NCBI GenBank assembly: GCA_016550425.1
Contig: JABXGS010000058.1
Location: forward strand, 1 to 25,655
DNA from: an archaeon
GTDB lineage: Archaea > Asgardarchaeota > Hermodarchaeia > Hermodarchaeales > Hermodarchaeaceae
DNA: 25,655 nucleotides
Direction: 5' to 3'
In this document: piece after piece, positions 13,005-20,783 of the stretch
Position numbering within the stretch: the stretch's first letter is position 1
How the letters are laid out: each line of letters opens with the position of its first letter
Notes under the pieces: generated by a model
What the model was told of the DNA's origin: nothing
What the model saw: the letters and a program-made list of their open reading frames with translations, nothing else
Database searches by the model: none
Made by a program: the position numbers and the translations under genes

Positions 13005-14024
13005 ATGAAAAGAAAACCGATACTAGTCTTGTTCACACTTGCTTTAGCCATAATGTTGGTAGCGCCAGTGGTTACACAAGCTTGTTACCGACCTTGGTTT
13101 TCTCAGCATCTACATATGAAACCTATTGTTTCCACCTACTGGCTAAACAAACACCTTAATCATCCAGAACTTGTCATCATCGATATCAGAGTTGCTGACG
13201 ATTACGCAGCAAATCATATTCCTGGAGCGATAAATCTCCCAGGGGGCCTCTGGATCACGAATCCTCCCTTTGGGGAAGATTTACCATGGATGGAATTGCC
13301 TGACGATGAGTATCTATTTGATCTTCTTGGCTCTGCAGGTATAACAAAGAGATCCAAAGTAGTTGTGGTTGGTTCGACAAGCGGTATATATGATATACCT
13401 GGGGTACCTCCACTCGGTCTCTATAACACCGCTGATATCACTAGAGTGGCTATGACGTTAGTTTATGCTGGTGTCAATACAGTTGGCGTCCTAGATGGCG
13501 GATTCGAGGTATGGGTAAATGATGGATATCCTGTAACCACGGAAGTACCTGAGATAAACCCGGTAACGTACAATGGACGAGTGAAAGCATCGATGATTGT
13601 TGATACTGCCTATGTCGAAAGTAGACTTGGTAAAGCCATAATCGTCGATGCCAGAGACGAAGTCGTTTACTCCGGCATAGTAGTTGAGCCTTGGCCTCCA
13701 AACCCGACAGGCGGTCATATTCCAGGGGCAAGGAATTTACCAACTCCTACGCTCTGGGTTCATTACCTTGATGCTACAGGAACCATGTTAGAATACGCCA
13801 CTTACAAAGATATTTCTACCCTTAGGGAAATGGCATTAGATGTTGTTGGCAGCCGCTGGTATACTCGGTGGTGCCGCAAAGAAATCATTGTCTATTGTGG
13901 CGTAGGTGGTTATGCCAGTACAGTGTTCTTTGTACTCAGTGAGGTACTTGGATACTACAATGTCAAGGTATATGACGGCTCGTGGCAAGCGTGGACAGCT
14001 TCAGGTGAACTACCTATAGAATGA
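13005..14024 (+). CDS. Secreted tandem-domain rhodanese (sulfurtransferase)
   Basis: The start is fixed by AAGGAG before the ATG. Residues 1-26 are a signal peptide ending VVTQA, so the enzyme acts outside the membrane. It has two rhodanese domains. The first (about 40-175) has VSTYWLNKHL, LVIIDIR and the HIPGAINLPG motif but no Cys in its active-site loop (VVVVGSTSGIY). The second (about 195-335) has AIIVDARDE, GGHIPGARNLP and the catalytic loop YCGVGGYA with Cys298. This inactive-then-active layout matches thiosulfate/mercaptopyruvate sulfurtransferases. In place of one Arg-rich loop, the second domain has a longer insertion (GIVVEPWPPNPT). It is a single gene; sulfur transfer to thiosulfate, cyanide or a surface acceptor is plausible. 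Confidence 0.88.
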   Translation: MKRKPILVLFTLALAIMLVAPVVTQACYRPWFSQHLHMKPIVSTYWLNKHLNHPELVIIDIRVADDYAANHIPGAINLPGGLWITNPPFGEDLPWMELPDDEYLFDLLGSAGITKRSKVVVVGSTSGIYDIPGVPPLGLYNTADITRVAMTLVYAGVNTVGVLDGGFEVWVNDGYPVTTEVPEINPVTYNGRVKASMIVDTAYVESRLGKAIIVDARDEVVYSGIVVEPWPPNPTGGHIPGARNLPTPTLWVHYLDATGTMLEYATYKDISTLREMALDVVGSRWYTRWCRKEIIVYCGVGGYASTVFFVLSEVLGYYNVKVYDGSWQAWTASGELPIE

Positions 14025-14029
14025 CAGAC

Positions 14030-14112
14030 GTGGGAGAAGCTCAGGCTATTCGATTAGAGATTATCGCTATCATAATCTCTAATCCCAGTTAAACTGGCTC
14101 CCACCTTTTTTT
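14030..14112 (+). terminator. Multi-hairpin terminator, tRNA-sized, after the rhodanese gene
   Basis: An outer 7-bp stem GTGGGAG (14030-14036)/CTCCCAC (14098-14104) encloses three inner hairpins: AGC/GCT (14038-14047), a perfect 13-bp stem GATTAGAGATTAT/ATAATCTCTAATC (14052-14064/14072-14084) and CCAGT/ACTGG (14085-14097). Eight T or near-T bases follow. The remaining 14113-14328 holds no gene; only a TATA box is seen. Confidence 0.7.
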
Positions 14113-14296
14113 TATTTCACTTGAGCGCAAGCTATCGTCGTCGATATGGCTTATCTCGGTATTTCAACACAAGTGGACATGTCTACCAGCAAAGTTCTGG
14201 TTTAGGTAGCGTGTGAATTTTGGTCTGCTGTATTATTTCAAGTCTAAAACGGTGAAGGGGATGGCAGGGTGATAAGAATCAGGGATGCAATGAAAT

Positions 14297-14304
14297 TATT
14301 TATA
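14297..14304 (+). promoter_or_regulatory. TATA box of livGF
   Basis: TATTTATA is centred about 28 bp before the ATG at 14329, which would make the transcript almost leaderless. An AAAGGAG site between the box and the start would then lie at or upstream of the transcript start, so one of the two signals may be fortuitous. Confidence 0.45.
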
Positions 14305-14328
14305 GATGATAATCAGAAAGGAGCATCT

Positions 14329-15060
14329 ATGCGATTGCTTGAAGGGGAAGGAATAAGTAAGCGCTTCGGCGGGCTTGTTGCTCTACGCGACGTGGACTTT
14401 GTTGTCAATGAGGGCGAGATACTTGGATTGATAGGGCCTAACGGTGCGGGTAAGACCACACTGTTTAATCTGGTGTCTGGTGCGCTCCCTGCGACATCTG
14501 GTATGATAAAGTTTGATGGAAAGGTCATTTCAGGTCTTAAACCTCATAAAATTTGTAAGTTAGGACTGGCAAGGACTTTTCAGATCCCTAAACCGTTTCC
14601 TAACATGACCGTGTTTGAGAATGTGCTAGCCGCTGCTTGCTTCGGGTGCAATAAGGATCAGGGGTTTTCCGAGATTGAACCTGAGCTCACACAAATATTA
14701 GAAAAGTTTGGACTGGCTGAGAAAGGCAATATACCTGCTTCCCAATTAACGGCGTTTGAGCAGCGCCTCCTCGAAATTGTGAGGGGGCTCTCCACGAAAC
14801 CTCGGCTCTTACTATTAGATGAGGCAATGGCTGGCTTAAATCCCACAGAATTAACACAAATGCTTGGAGTTGTCCGGGACCTTCGTGATAGTGGCGGGAC
14901 AACCATCTTCATGATAGAGCACAACATGCGGGTCATGATGGAAGCTGCAGATCGCATCATGGCACTTGATCATGGCGTGAAGATTGCTGAGGGGACACCA
15001 AAAGAGGTAGCTGAGAACACCCACGTCATTGAAGCCTATCTTGGTGAGGATTATGCTTGA
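14329..15060 (+). CDS. livG: Branched-chain amino-acid-type ABC transporter ATPase LivG
   Basis: This ATPase couples ATP hydrolysis to import through LivH/LivM. Walker A is GPNGAGKT (36-43), the Q-loop is at FQIPKPF, Walker B is LLLLDEAMAGLNP (160-172) and the H-loop is IEHNM with His198. The LivG-specific long Q-loop to signature insertion is present. The ABC signature, however, is LTAFEQ (140-145) instead of LSYGQ/LSGGQ, losing the conserved Gly. The start at 14329 is preferred to an upstream GTG frame because AAAGGAG precedes it and homologues begin at this point. The gene overlaps livF by eight nucleotides (ATGCTTGA), indicating coupled translation. Confidence 0.92.
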   Translation: MRLLEGEGISKRFGGLVALRDVDFVVNEGEILGLIGPNGAGKTTLFNLVSGALPATSGMIKFDGKVISGLKPHKICKLGLARTFQIPKPFPNMTVFENVLAAACFGCNKDQGFSEIEPELTQILEKFGLAEKGNIPASQLTAFEQRLLEIVRGLSTKPRLLLLDEAMAGLNPTELTQMLGVVRDLRDSGGTTIFMIEHNMRVMMEAADRIMALDHGVKIAEGTPKEVAENTHVIEAYLGEDYA

Positions 15061-15757
15061 GGTTCAGCGTGTAAACGTATTTCGTGGAAAATCGCAAACT
15101 CTCTGGGATGTCTCAATGAATGTAGTGAAGGGAGAGGTTATCGCGCTAATTGGTGCAAATGGCGCGGGTAAAACCACACTCTTGAGCACAATGGCAGGTC
15201 TACTTCAACCAAGCTCTGGCACTATACACTTCAATGGGAGAGAAATTCATGGTTTCCCCCCAAACAAGATTGTTGGTCTTGGAATATCATATGTGCCAGA
15301 GGATAGAAAGCTCTTCGCACACATGAAGGTGAGTGAAAACCTAACCCTAGGCGCTTATAGTTCAAGGGCAAGGGCAAAGCGAGAGGAGATGTTTGACTTT
15401 ATTTATCAACTCCTTCCAGTATTGAAGGAAAGGAAAAACCAGCTTGCTAGGACGCTCAGTGGCGGAGAACAGAAAATGTTGACAATAGCACGAGGTCTAA
15501 TGTCAAGTCCAGAGTTTTTAATGTTAGATGAACCCTCTCAAGGGCTTTCACCAAAATTAACGATGGAGATCTTCAAAACCATAGAACAGCTTAAAGATTA
15601 CGGGATTAGCATCCTGGTAGCTGAACAGAACGTTCATTATGCTTTGAAATTTGCAGATCGAGGATACGTAATGGAAACAGGTAAAGTAACTTTAGAGGGA
15701 AACTGCACAGAGCTTCTAGAGAACAAGCTGGTTAAGGAGGCGTTTCTGGGCCTTTAA
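15053..15757 (+). CDS. livF: Branched-chain amino-acid-type ABC transporter ATPase LivF
   Basis: A second ATPase, with all canonical motifs intact: Walker A GANGAGKT (34-41), signature LSGGEQ (135-140), Walker B FLMLDEPSQGL and H-loop-region LVAEQNVHYAL with the usual LivF Gln-Asn in place of His. GGTGAGG lies just before the ATG at 15053, and the start overlaps the end of livG. Its last 26 bases overlap the 3' end of livM on the other strand, so the two halves of the transporter locus collide transcriptionally. Confidence 0.93.
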   Translation: MLEVQRVNVFRGKSQTLWDVSMNVVKGEVIALIGANGAGKTTLLSTMAGLLQPSSGTIHFNGREIHGFPPNKIVGLGISYVPEDRKLFAHMKVSENLTLGAYSSRARAKREEMFDFIYQLLPVLKERKNQLARTLSGGEQKMLTIARGLMSSPEFLMLDEPSQGLSPKLTMEIFKTIEQLKDYGISILVAEQNVHYALKFADRGYVMETGKVTLEGNCTELLENKLVKEAFLGL

Positions 15758-16805
15758 TCTGTTCTTTTTTTCCATCTAACCGTAATATGTTCTTCATCCG
15801 CTCAATAAATCCAGTAATTCCGTCCTTTATCCGTTCAATGATTCCCGCCATTCCTTCTTTCTTTATTATTATCCTGGTTTTCTCAATGATTCCCGCTATT
15901 CCATCAGGCATGAACAGAACAATAAAGATAACAATTATCCCGAGTAGAATCATGAAGATTTCTGTAGCTATTGTGCGTAGATACTCATTCAACAATATAA
16001 CGGTAACTGCTCCCAAGATAGGTCCATGAAGGAATGCAACTCCGCCTAACATCGCCATTATTGCAGGCTGCAAAGAATATTCTGCACTAAAAGCAATTGC
16101 CGGATCAATAAACGGAAATCTTGGCGCATAGCAAGCTGCAATTAAACCCATAAACATCGAGCTAATCGCGAAACCGAGGGTTTTATACAGACTGACATTT
16201 ACACCCATATGAGCCGCAGCTTCCTCGTTTTCACCTATCAATCTCAAAGCTAGACCAAGTTTAGTCCTTCTTAATAGAAGTATCAATCCAAAAATTGCTA
16301 GTGCGCCTATTAGCACGGACCAGTAGATGTATTGAGCGGGAAGATAAAAAATGAATCGAAAACGTGTACGAGTGATTGTTATTTCATACCATTGAACCAG
16401 GTTGTGAAAAAGCTCTGCCAACCCGAAGGTAAAGACAGCAAAGTATATTCCTTTTAGTCGCAAGGTCACTAACCCGATTCCAAGCGCGATAACAAAACAA
16501 AATAAACCCGCAAGGAGTATAACTACAGGGAATGGAAGGATGTCACCAAAAATAGCTACAATGTATAAACTTATTCCAAAAAAGGCGGCAGATCCCAGTG
16601 AAACATACCTTGTAACGCCAGAGAAGAACCACCAGCTCATAGCTAGCGCTGAAAATAAGAGGAGCCTTCTCAACATTGACAAATGATAGAGCCCCAAGAA
16701 GAGAGGAGCTATAAGCAGGATTACAATGATTATCACGAACGGAACGATCTTTAGTATGTCTGTAGTTGTAATTTTTTGTAGGTCTGGAAGTTTAATTTGA
16801 ACCAT
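15732..16805 (-). CDS. livM: Branched-chain amino-acid-type ABC permease LivM
   Basis: A polytopic membrane protein (357 aa) with about ten hydrophobic segments and the LivM/LivH permease core (FAVFTFGLAELFHN, RLIGENEEAAAHMGVNV, the EAA-type loop). The transmembrane core ends at about residue 302 (FIVLFMPDGIAG). A C-terminal tail of roughly 55 residues follows, with three degenerate copies of a GI(A/T)G(I/F)IE(R/K) unit separated by basic linkers, then GPETPP. Most LivM proteins end soon after the last helix. It begins three nt after the livH stop. The overlap with livF is convergent. Confidence 0.92.
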   Translation of the reverse strand: MVQIKLPDLQKITTTDILKIVPFVIIIVILLIAPLFLGLYHLSMLRRLLLFSALAMSWWFFSGVTRYVSLGSAAFFGISLYIVAIFGDILPFPVVILLAGLFCFVIALGIGLVTLRLKGIYFAVFTFGLAELFHNLVQWYEITITRTRFRFIFYLPAQYIYWSVLIGALAIFGLILLLRRTKLGLALRLIGENEEAAAHMGVNVSLYKTLGFAISSMFMGLIAACYAPRFPFIDPAIAFSAEYSLQPAIMAMLGGVAFLHGPILGAVTVILLNEYLRTIATEIFMILLGIIVIFIVLFMPDGIAGIIEKTRIIIKKEGMAGIIERIKDGITGFIERMKNILRLDGKKEQIKGPETPP

Positions 16806-16807
16806 TG

Positions 16808-17665
16808 TTACCGCCCGAAAAATCCTTTAGGTCTGATTAGAAGAATTATAATGAGAAAAATGTAAACTACTGCCATAGCCAAGAGGGCATCCACCGTTAA
16901 CGTGATGTAGTAAATGTAACCCATTACAAATCCTCCCACAACGCTGCCAAGAAAACTGCCAATACCGCCCATGATGATTATTACTAAGGCGATAAACGTG
17001 TAAGACGTACCCATGAAAGGATGTGAGAAGTAAATCATGCTCAGCAGTGAGCCTGCTAAAGCAGCTAAACAAACGCCTAAGCCAAAGGAAAGTGCGTGCA
17101 TCCTATCGATGTTGATTCCAACGAGCTTTGCACCTGTAGGCTCTTCTGCGGTAGCCCGCATAGCTAGACCAAACCTTGTGAAACGCAAGAAAAGAAAAAC
17201 GCCGATGATAATAATCATACCTGTGACAGCTGCTATTATCATGTTTAATTGAAAGTAGTATCCAAAGATAATGACTGGTAAAGTAGCCCACGAGTATCCA
17301 AGGGGAGTGGCACCAAATATCAATAGAGCTGCGTTCTGAAGAATGAATACAAGACCGAAGGAAGCTAAGAGTGACCGAAATTCCAGCTCCTCACTCGTTT
17401 TTGATAAGTACACCAACCTGCGAAAAACGAGTATCTGAATTAGAATGCCTAAAAGAAAAATTATGACTCCACTAATTGGAAGGGAAAAAAGTGGGGTGAT
17501 GAAATAAAATGTGAAACATATGTAGGTAGTGTAAGCACCGAGCATTAGGAATTCGCCATGGGCGATATTTAGTATTCGGGTTACACCGTATTGAAGGTTA
17601 AGACCAGCCGCTATCAAAGAAAAGATAGCTCCTAATATTGCACCACCGATGAGTATGTCTATCAT
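16808..17665 (-). CDS. livH: Branched-chain amino-acid-type ABC permease LivH
   Basis: A 285-aa integral membrane protein with about eight hydrophobic helices. It has the LivH hallmarks NLQYGVTRILNIAHGEFLMLGAY near the N terminus (in the window this motif spans about residues 23-45), RATAEEPTGAKLVGINIDRM and a GGIGSFLGSVVGG segment. GAGGTTT lies eight nt before the ATG. It follows livK by 58 nt and is joined to livM almost without a gap, so K-H-M is one unit. No anomaly is seen. Confidence 0.93.
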   Translation of the reverse strand: MIDILIGGAILGAIFSLIAAGLNLQYGVTRILNIAHGEFLMLGAYTTYICFTFYFITPLFSLPISGVIIFLLGILIQILVFRRLVYLSKTSEELEFRSLLASFGLVFILQNAALLIFGATPLGYSWATLPVIIFGYYFQLNMIIAAVTGMIIIIGVFLFLRFTRFGLAMRATAEEPTGAKLVGINIDRMHALSFGLGVCLAALAGSLLSMIYFSHPFMGTSYTFIALVIIIMGGIGSFLGSVVGGFVMGYIYYITLTVDALLAMAVVYIFLIIILLIRPKGFFGR

Positions 17666-17681
17666 GAATTAAACCTCAGTG

Positions 17682-17697
17682 CCTTTTTAAAAAAAGG
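17682..17697 (-). terminator. Hairpin between livK and livH
   Basis: CCTTTTT AA AAAAAGG is a 7-bp inverted repeat with a two-base loop. It could attenuate transcription so that livK is expressed more than livHM, as expected for a binding protein. There is no separate T run. Confidence 0.3.
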
Positions 17698-17723
17698 GGA
17701 GGATTTCATGACTACTAATCCTT

Positions 17724-19166
17724 TCAGTTTAATCGCCATGAAACCTTTGGACATGATATGTCCATTGTGGCAAATTCCAGCAGCCTAACAGCTCCATCTC
17801 CTACTTCTACCAAGCGTCGCTCTTCCCGATTAGAAAGGTCAATCGGTTTAGGAAGCACGAGGGACTCCGTTGGTCCCGGTGGCCCCGGTGGCCATACAGG
17901 CTTCGGAGCAATTATGCTCGCGGAAGCAACATCTAGTGGCCACACAACTTCCATCATGTCTCCGCCTTGCCATTGAGTAAGATATCCTGTACCAGGAATC
18001 TCAGGATGTTCGCCAGGTACAAACGTCAAGTCTCCGATTACGGTGTCGAAGGTTTCAGTAGCGAGTGTATCCCTTACTAGGGCTCGATTGAGACCAACTT
18101 GTTCTATTGCTTGGAAAAAGGCTTCAAGGGCAGAGTAGAACAGAGCTGATGCGGGGAATGGGTAGAAACCGAAGGTGGCATTATGCAGATCAGCCCATGC
18201 TGCTAAATCTGGTGTGTCGTAAGCTGTGGCAGGGTATCCATCATAGAAGTGGATTCCCATTGTTTGTGTTGGAGTAAACGCGCTATGGATTATGAATGGG
18301 ACTTCTACTCCAGGACCAAAGAACATAACATCAGGGCTATACCCTTGTGCTATGCACGAACCTAGAAGAAACATTCCATCAGCAGGATAGCTTGATGCAA
18401 TCATCACATCACAATCCCATAACTTAAGTTCATTTATGATTGGGGTAAAGTCGGCAACACCAATTGGATAGCTCTGGTATACTGTTATATTGAAGCCTGC
18501 GAGTTGTAACGCGCTAAACATTGATCCACCATACTCTACACCGTGTTGGTCAGCGATAAACACTATACCTATTGAATCCAGAGAGGTAATGTTTTCATCT
18601 ATGTGTGAGAGGTAGCTTGTAATTGTATTGCCAACATGAGCTGGTTGACCCAGCGTTAAGAAGACATAGTTCCATTCGCCAGTCTTAATTCGCGCTGAAG
18701 CCTCATTTGCTCCAACTGTTAAGGCAACTACTGGATATCCATATTGCTGATACAATGGAAATGCTGCGAAATTCAAAGCTGTTCCCCATGGGGGAAAGAG
18801 AAAATCAACTTGATCTACAGTAATCATACGTTCAGTTATTGTAAGCAAATTCTCAACGCTGCCTTCATCATCTTCGATAGTCAATACAATGGGTAATCGC
18901 TCACCATATTCCGGTAGGTAAAGCCCACCCATATCATTGTATGTGTCGACAATCCAGTTATAATAGGGGATAAGATGCAGTTCTGCACCACCGCCATAGG
19001 GTCCGGTAAGTGAGAGGGCGCACCCGATCGTAACACTAGTTTTTAGTGGTGGAGTAGGTGGCGCTGGTTGATAAATGAAGAAGTAGTAGTACGCACCGCC
19101 GCCAGTAGCAGCAACAATGATAACTATAGCAACTATTCCTAAAATTTGATTTCTAGAGAGAGCCAT
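17724..19166 (-). CDS. livK: Branched-chain amino-acid-type ABC transporter substrate-binding protein LivK
   Basis: A type-I periplasmic-binding-protein fold (480 aa). Residues about 8-30 form an N-terminal transmembrane helix (LGIVAIVIIVAATGGGAYYYF), which may stay as a membrane anchor because a Pro-rich linker (PAPPTPP) follows. The ligand domain starts with SVTIGCALSLTGPYGGG and continues to a Trp/Pro-rich end. The C terminus carries a short PPGPPGP run and an unusual extension of about 45 residues after the usual family end, whose role is unknown. The ligand could be an amino acid, a urea-like compound or an aromatic acid. GAGGG lies just before the ATG. It is divergent from the alcohol dehydrogenase, with a shared TATA region. 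Confidence 0.9.
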   Translation of the reverse strand: MALSRNQILGIVAIVIIVAATGGGAYYYFFIYQPAPPTPPLKTSVTIGCALSLTGPYGGGAELHLIPYYNWIVDTYNDMGGLYLPEYGERLPIVLTIEDDEGSVENLLTITERMITVDQVDFLFPPWGTALNFAAFPLYQQYGYPVVALTVGANEASARIKTGEWNYVFLTLGQPAHVGNTITSYLSHIDENITSLDSIGIVFIADQHGVEYGGSMFSALQLAGFNITVYQSYPIGVADFTPIINELKLWDCDVMIASSYPADGMFLLGSCIAQGYSPDVMFFGPGVEVPFIIHSAFTPTQTMGIHFYDGYPATAYDTPDLAAWADLHNATFGFYPFPASALFYSALEAFFQAIEQVGLNRALVRDTLATETFDTVIGDLTFVPGEHPEIPGTGYLTQWQGGDMMEVVWPLDVASASIIAPKPVWPPGPPGPTESLVLPKPIDLSNREERRLVEVGDGAVRLLEFATMDISCPKVSWRLN

Positions 19167-19200
19167 TGCTTTCCCTCAGCCGTCAATATCCACTGCACGA

Positions 19201-19210
19201 TTTATATAAG
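19201..19210. promoter_or_regulatory. Symmetric TATA box between livK and the dehydrogenase operon
   Basis: TTTATATAAG contains the self-complementary TTATATAA. Rightward it predicts a start near 19231, leaving about 20 nt before the TTG start at 19251. Leftward it predicts a start near 19179, about 13 nt before the livK ATG. No other TATA box is seen in the 84-bp gap. Confidence 0.5.
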
Positions 19211-19250
19211 ACTTATGGTCACTTTCTTTCTGTTTTGTGAGGGAGTTTTG

Positions 19251-20282
19251 TTGAAAGCAATGAGATTACATGAATATAAGAAGCCTCTCAAGCTTGAAGA
19301 GGTTGATGTACCAAAGACAGGGCCAAAAGATGCCTTAATCAAAATTCAAGCTTGTGGAGTGTGTCATACGGACGTCCATCTATCACATGGAAATTTGACG
19401 ACTGAGAAGTTTGGTGGAAAACGCCCATGGAGTTTGGGTCATGAAGTTGCTGGGAAAGTACAAGAAATCGGGTCTGAAGTCACCGCGTTCAAAGTAGGTG
19501 ATTCCGTCTTAATCGATGCTTGGGCCGCGTACGCGTGTGGTTCGTGTATACTGTGTCGAACTGGAAATGAAAACTCCTGTAAACTTAATAGTCCAATTGG
19601 ATTTGCAAGGGATGGAGGGTATGCTGAATATATAGCAGTCCCTGAAAAGGCGCTAATTGGTATTGGGAATTTAAAACCAGAAGACGCTGCAACACTCTCA
19701 TGCTGTGGGGTCACATCATATAGAGCGTTGAGAAAAGCAAAGGTTACACCAAGTGATACCGTTGTTGCTTATGGAGCAGGAGGCACTGGGTCATATGCCA
19801 TCCAAATCGCCAAAGCTATGGGCGCAACCGTCATCGCCATAGACCTAATCGAAGAAAAGCTAGAGATGGCAAAGAAGCTTGGAGCCCATTACGTTGTTGA
19901 TGGTAACAAGGACCCCGTCAGCGATGTCTTAAAAATTACGGGCGAGAACGGTGTCAACGTGGTCCTGGATTTTGTTGGCTTTGAACAAACCTATGAAAAT
20001 GGGCTGAAGATGTTGACCAACCTTGGACGACTGCTTGTAATCGGGGTTGGACCTGGTCCCTTGAAAATTGTACCAGATGATGCAGTCAATTTTGAATTCA
20101 CTATAATGGGCGTAAAAGTTGGAACCCACAAAGAGCTTGTTGATCTAGTAAACTTAGCGAAGAAAGGCATAGTCAAATCAATAACCACAAAGTCCTTCAA
20201 GCTCGAAGAAGCGAACGAAGCCCTTGAGCAACTAACGCAAGGGAAAATATTGGGGAGATCTGTACTAACTCCCTCTAAGTGA
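19251..20282 (+). CDS. Zinc-dependent medium-chain alcohol dehydrogenase
   Basis: It oxidises an alcohol to an aldehyde, or the reverse, with NAD(P). Numbering from the TTG start at 19251, the catalytic zinc ligands include Cys38 (GVCHTDVH) and His64 (SLGHEVAG). The structural zinc site is C96, C99, C102, C110. The nucleotide-binding motif is AYGAGGTGSYAIQIAKAMG, followed by an acidic AIDLIEEK suggesting NAD. The start TTG is chosen because GAGGGAG lies five nt upstream and it gives the family-typical MKAMRLHEYKKPLKLEEV beginning; an ATG lies three codons later. At 343 aa the length is normal. It is the first gene of the operon leading to the aldehyde oxidoreductase. Confidence 0.92.
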   Translation: MKAMRLHEYKKPLKLEEVDVPKTGPKDALIKIQACGVCHTDVHLSHGNLTTEKFGGKRPWSLGHEVAGKVQEIGSEVTAFKVGDSVLIDAWAAYACGSCILCRTGNENSCKLNSPIGFARDGGYAEYIAVPEKALIGIGNLKPEDAATLSCCGVTSYRALRKAKVTPSDTVVAYGAGGTGSYAIQIAKAMGATVIAIDLIEEKLEMAKKLGAHYVVDGNKDPVSDVLKITGENGVNVVLDFVGFEQTYENGLKMLTNLGRLLVIGVGPGPLKIVPDDAVNFEFTIMGVKVGTHKELVDLVNLAKKGIVKSITTKSFKLEEANEALEQLTQGKILGRSVLTPSK

Positions 20283-20293
20283 GTTGTAAAAAA

Positions 20294-20773
20294 ATGAAAA
20301 CTCTAGTTGTTGTACCAAATCGGTGTGTTGGGTGTATGCGTTGTGAACTTTATTGTAGCTTCAAATTTCATCAAACGCATAATCCAGCAAGAGCCCGGAT
20401 CCACGTTATTCGAAGTGAACCATATATTGATACACCTATTATCTGCTGGCAATGTGGCTTATGCATTGACTCATGTCCCCAGGACGCGATAAGTAGAAAC
20501 AAGAAAACGGGTGCGATAGAGATTGATGCTAAGAAATGCAATAAATGCGGCCTTTGCATACCTACCTGCCCGATTGGAATGATAAAGACAGATCCCGTTA
20601 CGAAGATTGCCATTAAGTGCGATCTCTGTGGTGGAGATCCTGAATGCGTAAAACGATGTCCAGAAAAAGCCTTGCTATACATTGACGCTGACAAAGCAGC
20701 CTATTACAAGCAAAGAGCATTTGCCAAACTTTACGAGAATCCTACACAGGACCCAACCCCTGCACAAAAATGA
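20294..20773 (+). CDS. Four-cluster [4Fe-4S] protein paired with the aldehyde oxidoreductase
   Basis: Sixteen Cys in four groups: C11, C14, C17, C21; C51, C54, C57, C61; C82, C85, C88, C92; C109, C112, C118, C122. Size and position just before the tungsten enzyme match the AorA-type Fe-S subunit, or the small ferredoxin subunits seen beside archaeal aldehyde oxidoreductases. It passes electrons from the enzyme to ferredoxin or another acceptor. A GTG (20279) would overlap the dehydrogenase stop as GTGA; the ATG at 20294 is chosen because the family starts directly at this strand. The next gene begins ten nt after the stop. Confidence 0.9.
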   Translation: MKTLVVVPNRCVGCMRCELYCSFKFHQTHNPARARIHVIRSEPYIDTPIICWQCGLCIDSCPQDAISRNKKTGAIEIDAKKCNKCGLCIPTCPIGMIKTDPVTKIAIKCDLCGGDPECVKRCPEKALLYIDADKAAYYKQRAFAKLYENPTQDPTPAQK

Positions 20774-20783
20774 GGTGAAAATC

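Noticed and set aside
14030..14104. tRNA gene
   Set aside because: Right length and a 7-bp outer stem, but no T-loop consensus, no D-stem partner and a 13-bp middle stem.
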